64,000 bases of DNA. It comes from Motilimonas pumila (GTDB lineage Bacteria > Pseudomonadota > Gammaproteobacteria > Enterobacterales > CBDFNC01). Positions 45,836-53,569 of this stretch are shown here, in pieces (the first letter of the stretch is position 1; each line of letters begins with the position of its first letter). The notes below the pieces were generated by a model. It was given only the letters and a program-made list of their open reading frames with translations. It was not told the DNA's origin and made no database searches. The translations under genes and the position numbers were made by a program. Location: contig NZ_QZCH01000020.1 of assembly GCF_003596335.1 (NCBI RefSeq), forward strand, positions 18,483 to 82,482. Direction: 5' to 3'.

Positions 45836-46867
45836 TTAAATAACTTGCCAGTCAATTTGTTCACCCGCAAAGATTGGCACCACTTTGTCACCGCCTAACG
45901 GATAAGACTCCGGCACTTGCCAAGGCGTGCGTGTGAGCGTAATGGTATCGGTATTACGCGGCAGGCCATAAAAGTCAGGGCCATTAAAACTCGCAAAACC
46001 TTCTAGTTTATCCAACGCATTCATCATTTCAAACGCTTGCGCGTAAAGCTCAATGGCAGCGTGAGCAGTATACGAACCGGCACAACCACAAGCCGCTTCT
46101 TTCGCGTGCTTGACGTGCGGCGCAGAATCAGTGCCTAAAAAGAATTTTTTGCTGCCACTGGTAGCCGCTTCAAGTAGCGCCTGTTGATGAGTATTACGCT
46201 TGAGTATCGGTAAGCAGTAAAAGTGCGGCTTGATGCCGCCCACCAGCATATGATTACGATTAAACAATAAATGATGCGCGGTAATGGTTGCAGCCACATT
46301 GTCATTAGCTGAAGCAACAAAGTCTACCGCGTGTTTGGTAGTAATGTGCTCCATGACAATCTTTAACTGAGGGTAGCTGGCTACAAGCGGCTGCATGATT
46401 TGTTCAATAAAGACCTTTTCACGGTCAAAAATATCAATCTCCGCGGTCGTCACTTCGCCATGAACCAACAGCAGCATGCCTACTTCTTCCATCGCGGCTA
46501 ACGCCGGGGCAATTTTCTCTACCGAAGTCACGCCAGAATCTGAGTTAGTCGTTGCCCCTGCGGGATAAAGTTTCGCGGCGTAAACTTTACCGCTGGCTTT
46601 GGCTTTACGAATTTCTTCAGGGCTTGTGTTATCGGTTAAATATAACGTCATTAGCGGCGTAAAAGTAGCAGCCGGTTGCGTCGCCATAATGCGCTCATGG
46701 TACGCCAAAGCAAGTTCGGTATTGGTGACAGGCGGTACTAGGTTAGGCATGATGATAGCGCGGCCCATGTAACGACTAATATCACGACTGGTATCGGCAA
46801 GCACCTCTCCGTCGCGTAAGTGTACGTGCCAATCATCAGGACGAGTTATGGTTATTTGTGTTGTCAT
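45836..46867 (-). CDS. pyrC: Dihydroorotase
   Basis: The 343-aa class II dihydroorotase has the metal motif [10 protein letters not shown] at its start, the carboxylated-lysine region [28 protein letters not shown] and the late Asp in FLGTDSAPH. It converts carbamoyl-aspartate to dihydroorotate in pyrimidine synthesis. I start it at the ATG at 46867 (MTTQITI), which matches the usual length; the frame from the TTG at 46888 adds seven residues. A small GCCAA/TTGGC hairpin sits in the leader, near where E. coli pyrC has a pyrimidine-responsive hairpin; this likeness is only suggestive. Confidence 0.95.
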   Translation of the reverse strand: MTTQITITRPDDWHVHLRDGEVLADTSRDISRYMGRAIIMPNLVPPVTNTELALAYHERIMATQPAATFTPLMTLYLTDNTSPEEIRKAKASGKVYAAKLYPAGATTNSDSGVTSVEKIAPALAAMEEVGMLLLVHGEVTTAEIDIFDREKVFIEQIMQPLVASYPQLKIVMEHITTKHAVDFVASANDNVAATITAHHLLFNRNHMLVGGIKPHFYCLPILKRNTHQQALLEAATSGSKKFFLGTDSAPHVKHAKEAACGCAGSYTAHAAIELYAQAFEMMNALDKLEGFASFNGPDFYGLPRNTDTITLTRTPWQVPESYPLGGDKVVPIFAGEQIDWQVI

Positions 46868-46963
46868 ACTTACTGCTCTCACTGCCAAAAATTGGCGCTA
46901 AGTGTAAATTAAAACCCTTTCCAGGTCATGGCCTAGGGACGGTTTTGGCCCAATTTTTTGCAC

Positions 46964-46989
46964 AAAAAAAGGAGCAAAAGCTCCTTTCA
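46964..46989 (-). terminator. Intrinsic terminator after slyD
   Basis: AAAGGAGC (46968-46975) pairs with GCTCCTTT (46980-46987). On the minus strand a run of T follows. It ends the slyD transcript upstream of pyrC. Confidence 0.8.
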
Positions 46990-47020
46990 GGGTCAAGCGA
47001 TACAGCGGCCAAGCACAAAA

Positions 47021-47500
47021 TTAGTGCTGATGGCCACCTTCTCCGTGAGCGTGTTTATGGGATAACTCTTCTTCAGTGGCAGGGCGCACTTGTTTAACTG
47101 TCAGGTCGAAAGTCACCGTTTTACCAGCAAAAGGATGGTTAGTATCCACAGTTACCATGAACTTACCGGCTTTGATCACCGTGACCTGACGAGGGCCTTG
47201 CTCGGTATTAATTTGTGCAACCATGCCTGGCTTCCACACTTTGGCGCCTTGTAAGTGCTTGACCGACACCCGTTGCTCAGCATCTTCTTTGCGCTCACCA
47301 TAAGCCTCTTCAGGCGCCAGCGTCACATTAATTTGCTCATCTGCAGCTTTACCTTCTAACGCTTTTTCAATGCCTGATAACATGTTGTTATGGCCATGCA
47401 AGTAAGCAATAGACTCACCTTGGCTCGATTCCAACACCGTCCCGGCTTGGTCCGTTAACTCGTAAGCAAATTGCACCACAGCATCTTTGGTAATATTCAT
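47021..47500 (-). CDS. slyD: FKBP-type prolyl isomerase SlyD
   Basis: The 159-aa protein has the FKBP domain with an inserted IF chaperone flap (about residues 70-125) and the sequence YLHGHNNMLSGIEKALEGK. The C-terminal tail is short and His-rich (SHKHAHGEGGHQH), the nickel-binding tail of SlyD, though it lacks the long cysteine-rich part of the E. coli protein. It serves as a folding helper and in nickel delivery to hydrogenase. It is divergent from the small gene at 47627. Confidence 0.94.
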   Translation of the reverse strand: MNITKDAVVQFAYELTDQAGTVLESSQGESIAYLHGHNNMLSGIEKALEGKAADEQINVTLAPEEAYGERKEDAEQRVSVKHLQGAKVWKPGMVAQINTEQGPRQVTVIKAGKFMVTVDTNHPFAGKTVTFDLTVKQVRPATEEELSHKHAHGEGGHQH

Positions 47501-47626
47501 GTGTTTCTCTCTTGTTTCATTTTGCTAGGACTTTAACGAAATGTATCGTTGCAAGCAAATACAAGCCTGCCCAGCGACAAATATGTTTGTTATTCTTAGT
47601 ATCGTAACCCCATTAAGAGCAATATG

Positions 47627-47809
47627 ATGTCAAAAACTAACAAGGTCAGCGAAGAAGAATTACAGCAATGGCTTGAACAAGTGCATTTTGGCAGTTGTTG
47701 CAGCGATCTAAGCCAAGAAGATGTCGCCCACTCCCCTAAACAGCTCCACCCAAACAACCAAGGTGCTTCCGAAAAATGTGCCACCGAGCTTAAAAAAGGC
47801 AGCCAATGA
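47627..47809 (+). CDS. Small protein upstream of the TIGR02444 gene
   Basis: A 60-aa (or 61-aa from the ATG at 47624) polar protein with an EELQQWLEQVHFGSCCSD opening and no other recognisable feature. It is supported mainly by a four-base ATGA overlap with the following gene, which implies coupled translation. A good ribosome-binding site is lacking. The two adjacent cysteines could bind metal or form a disulfide. I do not know the family. Confidence 0.5.
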   Translation: MSKTNKVSEEELQQWLEQVHFGSCCSDLSQEDVAHSPKQLHPNNQGASEKCATELKKGSQ

Positions 47810-48267
47810 CATGCCCTTGGCAATGGCCAGAGATTGAGCGGCGGTATCACAGCAACAGCCAAGGGCCATTACACGCGCTGCAAAATACGCATCAATGCAA
47901 CGTTAACTTATTGCTATTAGCCATTGAATTAGATGAGAAAACGCTATTTTATTCAAAGAGTTTCTGGCAACAATGCCGAGACTGTGCTGAAATATTTGAA
48001 CAGAGTATATTACGGCCATTGCGAGCGGTGCGAATGCAAGTAAAACAGCTTGCGCCACAGCAATATTCACACATACTCATAACCGAACTGGGTTTAGAGC
48101 GAGACTTACAGCAGCAAATTGACACCCTGGCAAGTCAACTTCCCCTTTCAACACAAACTGAGACCACAAACTTAATGACTTACTTAGGCATTCAAGGCGT
48201 AAAAGAAGCCGAAGCAGTGAGTCACTCACTGAGTAATGTGTGCCATCAAACCACAAACGTTAACTAG
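47806..48267 (+). CDS. TIGR02444 (DUF2390) family protein
   Basis: This 153-aa, mostly helical cytoplasmic protein has an internal CNVNLLLLAIEL segment, a Trp-Gln-Gln-Cys stretch (FWQQCRDCAEIFEQ) and ILRPLRAVRMQVKQ, matching the uncharacterised TIGR02444 family. Members are found in gammaproteobacteria near transporters and slyD-like genes. It overlaps the upstream small gene by four bases and is nine bases before the binding-protein gene. Function is unknown. Confidence 0.75.
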   Translation: MTCPWQWPEIERRYHSNSQGPLHALQNTHQCNVNLLLLAIELDEKTLFYSKSFWQQCRDCAEIFEQSILRPLRAVRMQVKQLAPQQYSHILITELGLERDLQQQIDTLASQLPLSTQTETTNLMTYLGIQGVKEAEAVSHSLSNVCHQTTNVN

Positions 48268-48276
48268 GAGCCAGCA

Positions 48277-49467
48277 ATGCGGCAGTTATGGGTGTTTTTA
48301 TGTTTCTTTATATCCGCTTCTTCATGGGGTCAAGAGACCTGGCCTGAGACCTTAGCCAAAGCCAAAGGGCAAACCGTGTATTTTTATGCTTGGGGCGGCT
48401 CTCAAAGTATCAATGATTACATTCGCTGGGCTGCTCGCGCCGCGCAGTCTCAATATGGTATTGAAGTCAAACACGTCAAAGTGGCCGACACAGCAAATGT
48501 GGTTAATCAGGTATTAGCCGAAAAAACAGCTGGGAAACATGCCCAAGGCAGCGTGGATTTAGTGTGGATTAACGGCGAGAACTTTGCTTCCATGAAAGCC
48601 AACGAACTGCTCCATGGCCCGTTTGCTGAATCATTGCCTAACTTTGTCTTGGTGGATATTGAACAAAAGCCGTCTATCGCGTTCGACTTTGGCACCCCAG
48701 TGGAGGGGTATGAGTCACCTTGGGGCATGGCACAGTTTGTATTTATGGCGGACAGCGCTAAAGTGAAACCATTTCCCGCCTCAGCGTTAGAGTTATTGGC
48801 GTACTTAAAACAAAACCCGGGGCAATTCAGCTATCCTAAGCTGCCTGATTTTCATGGTGTGAGTTTTTTAAAACAGATGCTGATTGAAACCAGTAATGCA
48901 CACCCGGCCTTGTACCAAGATATCGAACAAAGCGAGTCCCCTGAGCAAGTTTTGGCGCCGCTTTGGCACTATTTAGACCAACTGCACCCGCTAATGTGGC
49001 GCCAAGGTAAAACGTTTGTAAGCAGCCAAGCGCAACTCAAAGCTAAACTCAATGATGAAGCCATCACCATTGCATTCAGCTTTAACCCTAATGATGCAGC
49101 CAACAGCATTGCAACCGGGGAACTGCCTGAAACGGTGAAAACCTACGTCCATAAAGCGGGCAGCTTAGGCAATACCCACTTTGTTGCTATTCCGTACAAC
49201 GCTAACGCGAAAGCCGGTGCCAAAGTGTTCGCTAACTTCTTGTTATCTCCAGAAGCTCAAGCAAGAAAAGCGGATCCCGCAATTTGGGGCGACCCAACGG
49301 TATTGGCATTAAATAAATTAACCCCGCAGCAAACCACAAGCTTCAACGCCATTGAACGCCATCCAGCCAGTTTAACGCCGGTGCAACTGGGGCACATTTT
49401 GGTTGAGCTTCACCCAAGCTGGGTAGGATACATTGAAAAAGAATGGATCAAACGTTACGGCCAATAG
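48277..49467 (+). CDS. YnjB-like periplasmic substrate-binding protein
   Basis: The 396-aa protein has a signal peptide (MRQLWVFLCFFISASSWG) and then WGGSQSINDYIRWAARAA and DLVWINGENFASMKANELL, which match YnjB of the E. coli ynjBCD transporter (substrate debated). Near the end it has AKAGAKVFANFLLSPEAQARK, a typical extracellular-solute binding motif. The permease and ATPase (ynjC, ynjD) are not adjacent: a terminator follows directly. It is nine bases after the TIGR02444 gene and so is in its operon. Confidence 0.85.
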   Translation: MRQLWVFLCFFISASSWGQETWPETLAKAKGQTVYFYAWGGSQSINDYIRWAARAAQSQYGIEVKHVKVADTANVVNQVLAEKTAGKHAQGSVDLVWINGENFASMKANELLHGPFAESLPNFVLVDIEQKPSIAFDFGTPVEGYESPWGMAQFVFMADSAKVKPFPASALELLAYLKQNPGQFSYPKLPDFHGVSFLKQMLIETSNAHPALYQDIEQSESPEQVLAPLWHYLDQLHPLMWRQGKTFVSSQAQLKAKLNDEAITIAFSFNPNDAANSIATGELPETVKTYVHKAGSLGNTHFVAIPYNANAKAGAKVFANFLLSPEAQARKADPAIWGDPTVLALNKLTPQQTTSFNAIERHPASLTPVQLGHILVELHPSWVGYIEKEWIKRYGQ

Positions 49468-49487
49468 CAAAACCTGACTAGCTGATG

Positions 49488-49517
49488 AAGGCCATACCCT
49501 GACGTATGGCCTTTTTT
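49488..49517 (+). terminator. Intrinsic terminator after the YnjB-like gene
   Basis: AAGGCCATAC (49488-49497) pairs perfectly with GTATGGCCTT (49504-49513), followed by a run of T. It ends the operon. On the other strand it serves less well. Confidence 0.85.
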
Positions 49518-49538
49518 TACCTTAAATTCGAACCTCTC

Positions 49539-51242
49539 TCAATTTACAGGGCAAGTAACACTGGTGGGTAGCATCATAAAACTGCCACCTTGCATCACAT
49601 AGGCCACTTTCTCTTGTATTAACTCCCCGTCTTGCCCATCGGGTTGCGAGTCTGTTACAGCTTCGCGGTTACCTTGCGGCTTATCGATACCTGCTGAGTC
49701 CATACTCGCAGCAATTTCTGCGTTCTTCGTCTTATCTAAAGTTGCGGCATCAACGCCTTGATGAGTTATATCCGCATCAACAGCCTGCACTGAAATATCT
49801 TCGGCACTTGCGAAGACGCCTTCCACTGCTGGAGCGGGTGCGTCATTTGCCGGTTGGTTATCGATAACGCTGGGCGCTAGGCCATTTGCCGCATACTGCG
49901 TTTCTGTTTCTGTTTCTGTTTCTGTTTCTGTTTCTGTTTCTGTTTCTGTTTCTGTTTCTGTTTCTGTTTCTGTTTCTGTTTCTGTTTCTGTTTCTGTTTC
50001 TAGGGTATCTTGCGACGCTGCAGCGCCGTCGACCACTAAAGTACTCGATTCAGTGGCAAGGTTGGGTGCAAGGTCAACGTTGGCCATCTTGTCTGCATCG
50101 ACCACGTCTTTAAAATCAAACGCTGCTGCATTCAATTCTGCAGTAATGGCAACCTCTTCATTAATGATGACAAGAGGTAAATCTGAATCATCTTGTTGCG
50201 GCGCAGAGTGCTCGCCAACAATATCAATCTCAGTACTGACAAGACTCTCAGAATCACCTATTCCCTCTTTTTCAAGGGCGCTCTCAATCGCAATCTCGTC
50301 ATCTTGTGGGGAAACACTGTCCCCCTCCAGTGTGCCAGCTTCTGCTTGCTCCGCAGAGTGAGCTTGGTCAATCTCTTGGTCAGGCTCTGGCTCAAGCTCT
50401 GGCTCAGGCTGTAGCTCGGAAAGTTGAGTCGCCTCCTGGGATAAAGGCTCATTCACCTGTGATACGTCTGTGTTTTTCGAGTCAGGCAGGGTCGCAGATT
50501 GGTTGAGGCCGTCACTTACCGCCTGTCCGTCATCAGAGTCGCTGACCGATTCCGCGAAGCCAGTGTCGCTTGCAGCAAGCTCAGATGCCGGCATGTCGGT
50601 TAACACAACAGGCTCAGCCAGTGGCTCAAGCTCATCAACTGCGGTACTCGCTTCCGCTTTCTCTGCAATGTCTTGCTCTATCGCGCGCCAGGCAGCCGCA
50701 ACTTGTTGCGCGGTTTTTGCCTTTTCTCGCTCTGCGTATGCAGGAAAGTGTTTTATTAAATAATCTTTTGCTCGCTGCGCCTGGTATTTATAATCAATGT
50801 CGATGTAATTCATGTAGTAATCAAAGCGACCTGTATTGATGTAAAAAATGCCACCTTCTGCGGGCATTTCAAACACCAAGGTCGGGGTATCTCCGCAAGG
50901 CGCATACGAGCCAAAGGCATGAATACCGTCTTTTGATAAATCGATACGCGTCACCGCTAATACATCCCCCGGTCGCGCACTGCCAACGATGTACTTATCT
51001 GGGCCTACGCGCTGGTAATCCGGTTGATACAAAGGTTGCTCATAAAACACCCCTTCCTTGATGGTGCCATATTGTAAATGCATCAAAGACTCTGGCGATG
51101 AATTACCTATCACATAAAGCCCACGCCCCTCTACCGGGATCAGCTCTTTGTTTACTCCGTCATTGGTGGCACAGCCAGTCAAGCCACTGAGTATCATTCC
51201 CAAGACAACGGGGCGATATGAAAAGGCAGGCGTTTTAAACAA
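49539..51242 (-). CDS. Lipoprotein with (Glu-Thr)n repeat tract
   Basis: The 567-aa protein has a lipoprotein signal (lipobox LTGC near residue 24, then ATND). A structured N-terminal domain follows, about residues 35-170 (GRGLYVIGNSSPESLMHLQYG, then YYMNYIDIDYKYQAQRAKDYL). A long acidic Asp/Glu/Gln/Ser region follows (about 190-540), containing an uninterrupted Glu-Thr repeat of about 17 pairs. It ends MLPTSVTCPVN. The disordered tail would extend into the periplasm or from the surface. I do not recognise the N-terminal domain. It is divergent from the kinase gene, 299 bases apart. Confidence 0.75.
   Translation of the reverse strand: MFKTPAFSYRPVVLGMILSGLTGCATNDGVNKELIPVEGRGLYVIGNSSPESLMHLQYGTIKEGVFYEQPLYQPDYQRVGPDKYIVGSARPGDVLAVTRIDLSKDGIHAFGSYAPCGDTPTLVFEMPAEGGIFYINTGRFDYYMNYIDIDYKYQAQRAKDYLIKHFPAYAEREKAKTAQQVAAAWRAIEQDIAEKAEASTAVDELEPLAEPVVLTDMPASELAASDTGFAESVSDSDDGQAVSDGLNQSATLPDSKNTDVSQVNEPLSQEATQLSELQPEPELEPEPDQEIDQAHSAEQAEAGTLEGDSVSPQDDEIAIESALEKEGIGDSESLVSTEIDIVGEHSAPQQDDSDLPLVIINEEVAITAELNAAAFDFKDVVDADKMANVDLAPNLATESSTLVVDGAAASQDTLETETETETETETETETETETETETETETETETETQYAANGLAPSVIDNQPANDAPAPAVEGVFASAEDISVQAVDADITHQGVDAATLDKTKNAEIAASMDSAGIDKPQGNREAVTDSQPDGQDGELIQEKVAYVMQGGSFMMLPTSVTCPVN
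49901..50000. repeat. Pure hexanucleotide tandem repeat, about 17 copies
   Basis: The unit TTTCTG (CAGAAA on the coding strand) is repeated without error over 100 bases inside the lipoprotein gene, coding for alternating Glu and Thr. Copy-number change by slippage would add or remove two residues at a time and keep the frame. The tract is therefore likely to vary in length between isolates, not to switch the gene off. Confidence 0.95.
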
Positions 51243-51541
51243 GTGAAAGTCCTTCTAAATATGAGCAAAATTAACAATGCAAATCCGAGCATTTAGCTTA
51301 ACACTCCAAGGGTTTGAGCCAATTTCACAAAGATTAAAGCGTGAAACAGGTATTATTTTTATCTTTTTTTCTGACGTTCAGGCAAATAAATCGCCAACTA
51401 TTTGTGCATTTCAGTAAAAGCCATGGTTCTACAGCGCAGCAAAAGTGAAGTGTATCAAATTAATGACAATCTCAACCTTTGCCACTCGTCGTTACCATGA
51501 CTTCTACTAGACTTGTAATATTCGCCTAATAGGAAGTGTGT
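51243..51541. promoter_or_regulatory. 299-bp divergent region, lipoprotein / kinase
   Basis: It contains no coding frame with support. It must hold the promoters of the lipoprotein gene (left) and of the kinase-EAL pair (right). A TAATAT near 51517-51522 is a possible -10 for the kinase, with no good -35. AGGAAG (51531-51536) is the kinase ribosome-binding site. Confidence 0.4.
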
Positions 51542-53569
51542 ATGAAGCGACATTCCATTGCCTCAAGTTTGTATCTCATATTAGGAGGCATTGCCCTCGT
51601 CATTTTGCTGTTCTCCACGACTGTGGTGTACCTGGGCACTCAAGTTAATCAAGCATCCGAAAAAGTGATTGCCCATGACATGCCCGCGGCATTAAACACC
51701 TTAGCCATGCTGGAAGAGCTCGGTGACATGAACTCCAACATGCTGGAATACGTGCTTGGAGAGAAAGAAGAAAAGCATGAGTATTATTCAAACCTCGATG
51801 AATTCCACCGTTTCCGTCGTTTGATACCCGAAAACTTTGTCGGCAATAACACCATTGAACACCTCGAGCGCATCGTTGATGCCTATGAAGAAATTGCTCG
51901 CCTGAGGGTATTTGAAGTCTACAATCCGATAGCAGAAAGCCATGCGGCAAATGAGATAAATCAATTATTGATCAATGTTGGCCGACCATTAGAAAAACTG
52001 CTCAACGAGATGAAAGAGGAAGAAATAGCCGATATTGGTACCCAAGAAGACTTAAATGAAGTCATTTCAGATGATTTACCCGGCATTCGATTTTACCTCG
52101 AGCTCGTCGACGAAGCCGGCGATATGTTAGCCGACTTAGACCGCTTTGTATTAGGCGACTCCAACGCTCGGCGATCCTTTTTTGAAAACGCGCTGCAATT
52201 TGAAACCTACCTAGCGCAACTTAAAAAAATCGAGAACAAACCCGAAGAAATCATCAAGCTAAGAGAAATAAAACGCCTGTTTATCGAGCTTAAAGAAGGC
52301 GGAACCCGCATATTTGACGGTTACCAAGCTCGCACTAAGCTGCAAGCCTTAGAAGCAATTGATGACCTTGAACATCAAAACTTTAAAGATGCAGAAGATT
52401 TACTCGACGACATTTCATACCAATCAAGAAGTGAAGTTGACCGAGCCATGTTGGGCTTAAGTGAACTAGCTGACCAAATCACTTGGGTGATCGGCATCGC
52501 CAGTCTTGCAACATTACTGTTTGTTATTTCGATTACAGTGTATACCCGACGCTACATTTTTCGTCCGATAAACACCATCACCCAAACAATTGATGCCCTG
52601 CGTAAGGGAGAACGCAACTTTGAGATCCCAGACAGTGGCCGCCATGACGAGTTAAGCGACGTCATCGTCAGCCTTAAGCAATTTCAAGCCGAGCTGGTAG
52701 AACTTGACCAGCTAAGATCCAAAGAACAAGGCATGCAAAAAGCAATCACCTCGGAAAAAGAAAAGGCAGAAGAAGCCCTAGAAGAGCTACAAGCCACCCA
52801 AAGTAAGTTGATTGCGACAGAGAAAATGGCTTCTCTTGGCGCGCTCGTGGCGGGCGTGGCTCATGAGGTTAATACCCCTATAGGCGTCAGCGTGACAATT
52901 TCCACAACCCTCGCAAGAAACTTTGAACACTTCTTAGAAAAAGTGAAGTCTGGCGAAATCAAACTCAGCGACTTAGACAAGTTTGAAGCGGACTCCTTGC
53001 AATCGCTGCAATTATTAAATAACTCTTTGGAACAAGCCTCTCACTTGATCCATAACTTTAAGCAAGTTGCCACCGATCAAACCAGCTCAAAAAGGCGAGA
53101 GTTTGAAGTGAAAGAAACCTTGGAAGAAATTCTGTCGACCTTGCAACACAAAATCAAACGCAGCCACATATCATGCAAAATAGAAGGTTGCGAGCACATT
53201 GTTATGGACAGCTACCCCGGTCCCTTTGGCCAAGTTATTACTAACTTGTTTAACAATGCGGTACTGCATGGATTTGAAGAACAAGGTGAAGGCTTAATCA
53301 CAATACGGTTTGAGCAAAAAAGCGATCAATTGAAGATTTTATTTTCTGATAATGGGCAAGGTATTCCACCAGAGAATATCGGCAAAGTGTTTGACCCGTT
53401 TTTTACCACTAAGTTAGGGCGCGGTGGTTCAGGGCTGGGCTTAAACATCGTCCACAATATTATCTCAGGGTTACTAGGGGGTAGCGTCACCGTGGACAGT
53501 CGTCTTGGCACCACGTTTGAGCTGATGCTGCCATTAATAGCCCCAAGGAGTGAGGCCGACAGTGAGTGA
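51542..53569 (+). CDS. Transmembrane sensor histidine kinase with HAMP
   Basis: The 675-aa kinase has TM1 (about residues 9-33), a large helical periplasmic sensor region (34-312, rich in acidic residues), TM2 (about 315-336), a HAMP domain (RPINTITQTIDALRKGERNF), a coiled coil (395-425) and the HisKA/HATPase core. The phospho-acceptor is His441 in GALVAGVAHEVNTPIG, the N-box is NLFNNAVLHGFEEQ, and the G-boxes are DNGQGIP and GRGGSGLGLNIV. I start it at the ATG at 51542, five bases after AGGAAG. Its last codons overlap the response gene by eight bases, so the two form a two-component pair. Confidence 0.93.
   Translation: MKRHSIASSLYLILGGIALVILLFSTTVVYLGTQVNQASEKVIAHDMPAALNTLAMLEELGDMNSNMLEYVLGEKEEKHEYYSNLDEFHRFRRLIPENFVGNNTIEHLERIVDAYEEIARLRVFEVYNPIAESHAANEINQLLINVGRPLEKLLNEMKEEEIADIGTQEDLNEVISDDLPGIRFYLELVDEAGDMLADLDRFVLGDSNARRSFFENALQFETYLAQLKKIENKPEEIIKLREIKRLFIELKEGGTRIFDGYQARTKLQALEAIDDLEHQNFKDAEDLLDDISYQSRSEVDRAMLGLSELADQITWVIGIASLATLLFVISITVYTRRYIFRPINTITQTIDALRKGERNFEIPDSGRHDELSDVIVSLKQFQAELVELDQLRSKEQGMQKAITSEKEKAEEALEELQATQSKLIATEKMASLGALVAGVAHEVNTPIGVSVTISTTLARNFEHFLEKVKSGEIKLSDLDKFEADSLQSLQLLNNSLEQASHLIHNFKQVATDQTSSKRREFEVKETLEEILSTLQHKIKRSHISCKIEGCEHIVMDSYPGPFGQVITNLFNNAVLHGFEEQGEGLITIRFEQKSDQLKILFSDNGQGIPPENIGKVFDPFFTTKLGRGGSGLGLNIVHNIISGLLGGSVTVDSRLGTTFELMLPLIAPRSEADSE

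Noticed and set aside
49886..50113. Plus-strand frame of alternating Leu-Phe opposite the lipoprotein repeat
   Set aside because: It is the antisense reading of the hexanucleotide tract and has no start signal or domain; the minus-strand gene with lipobox and a long open frame is the real one.
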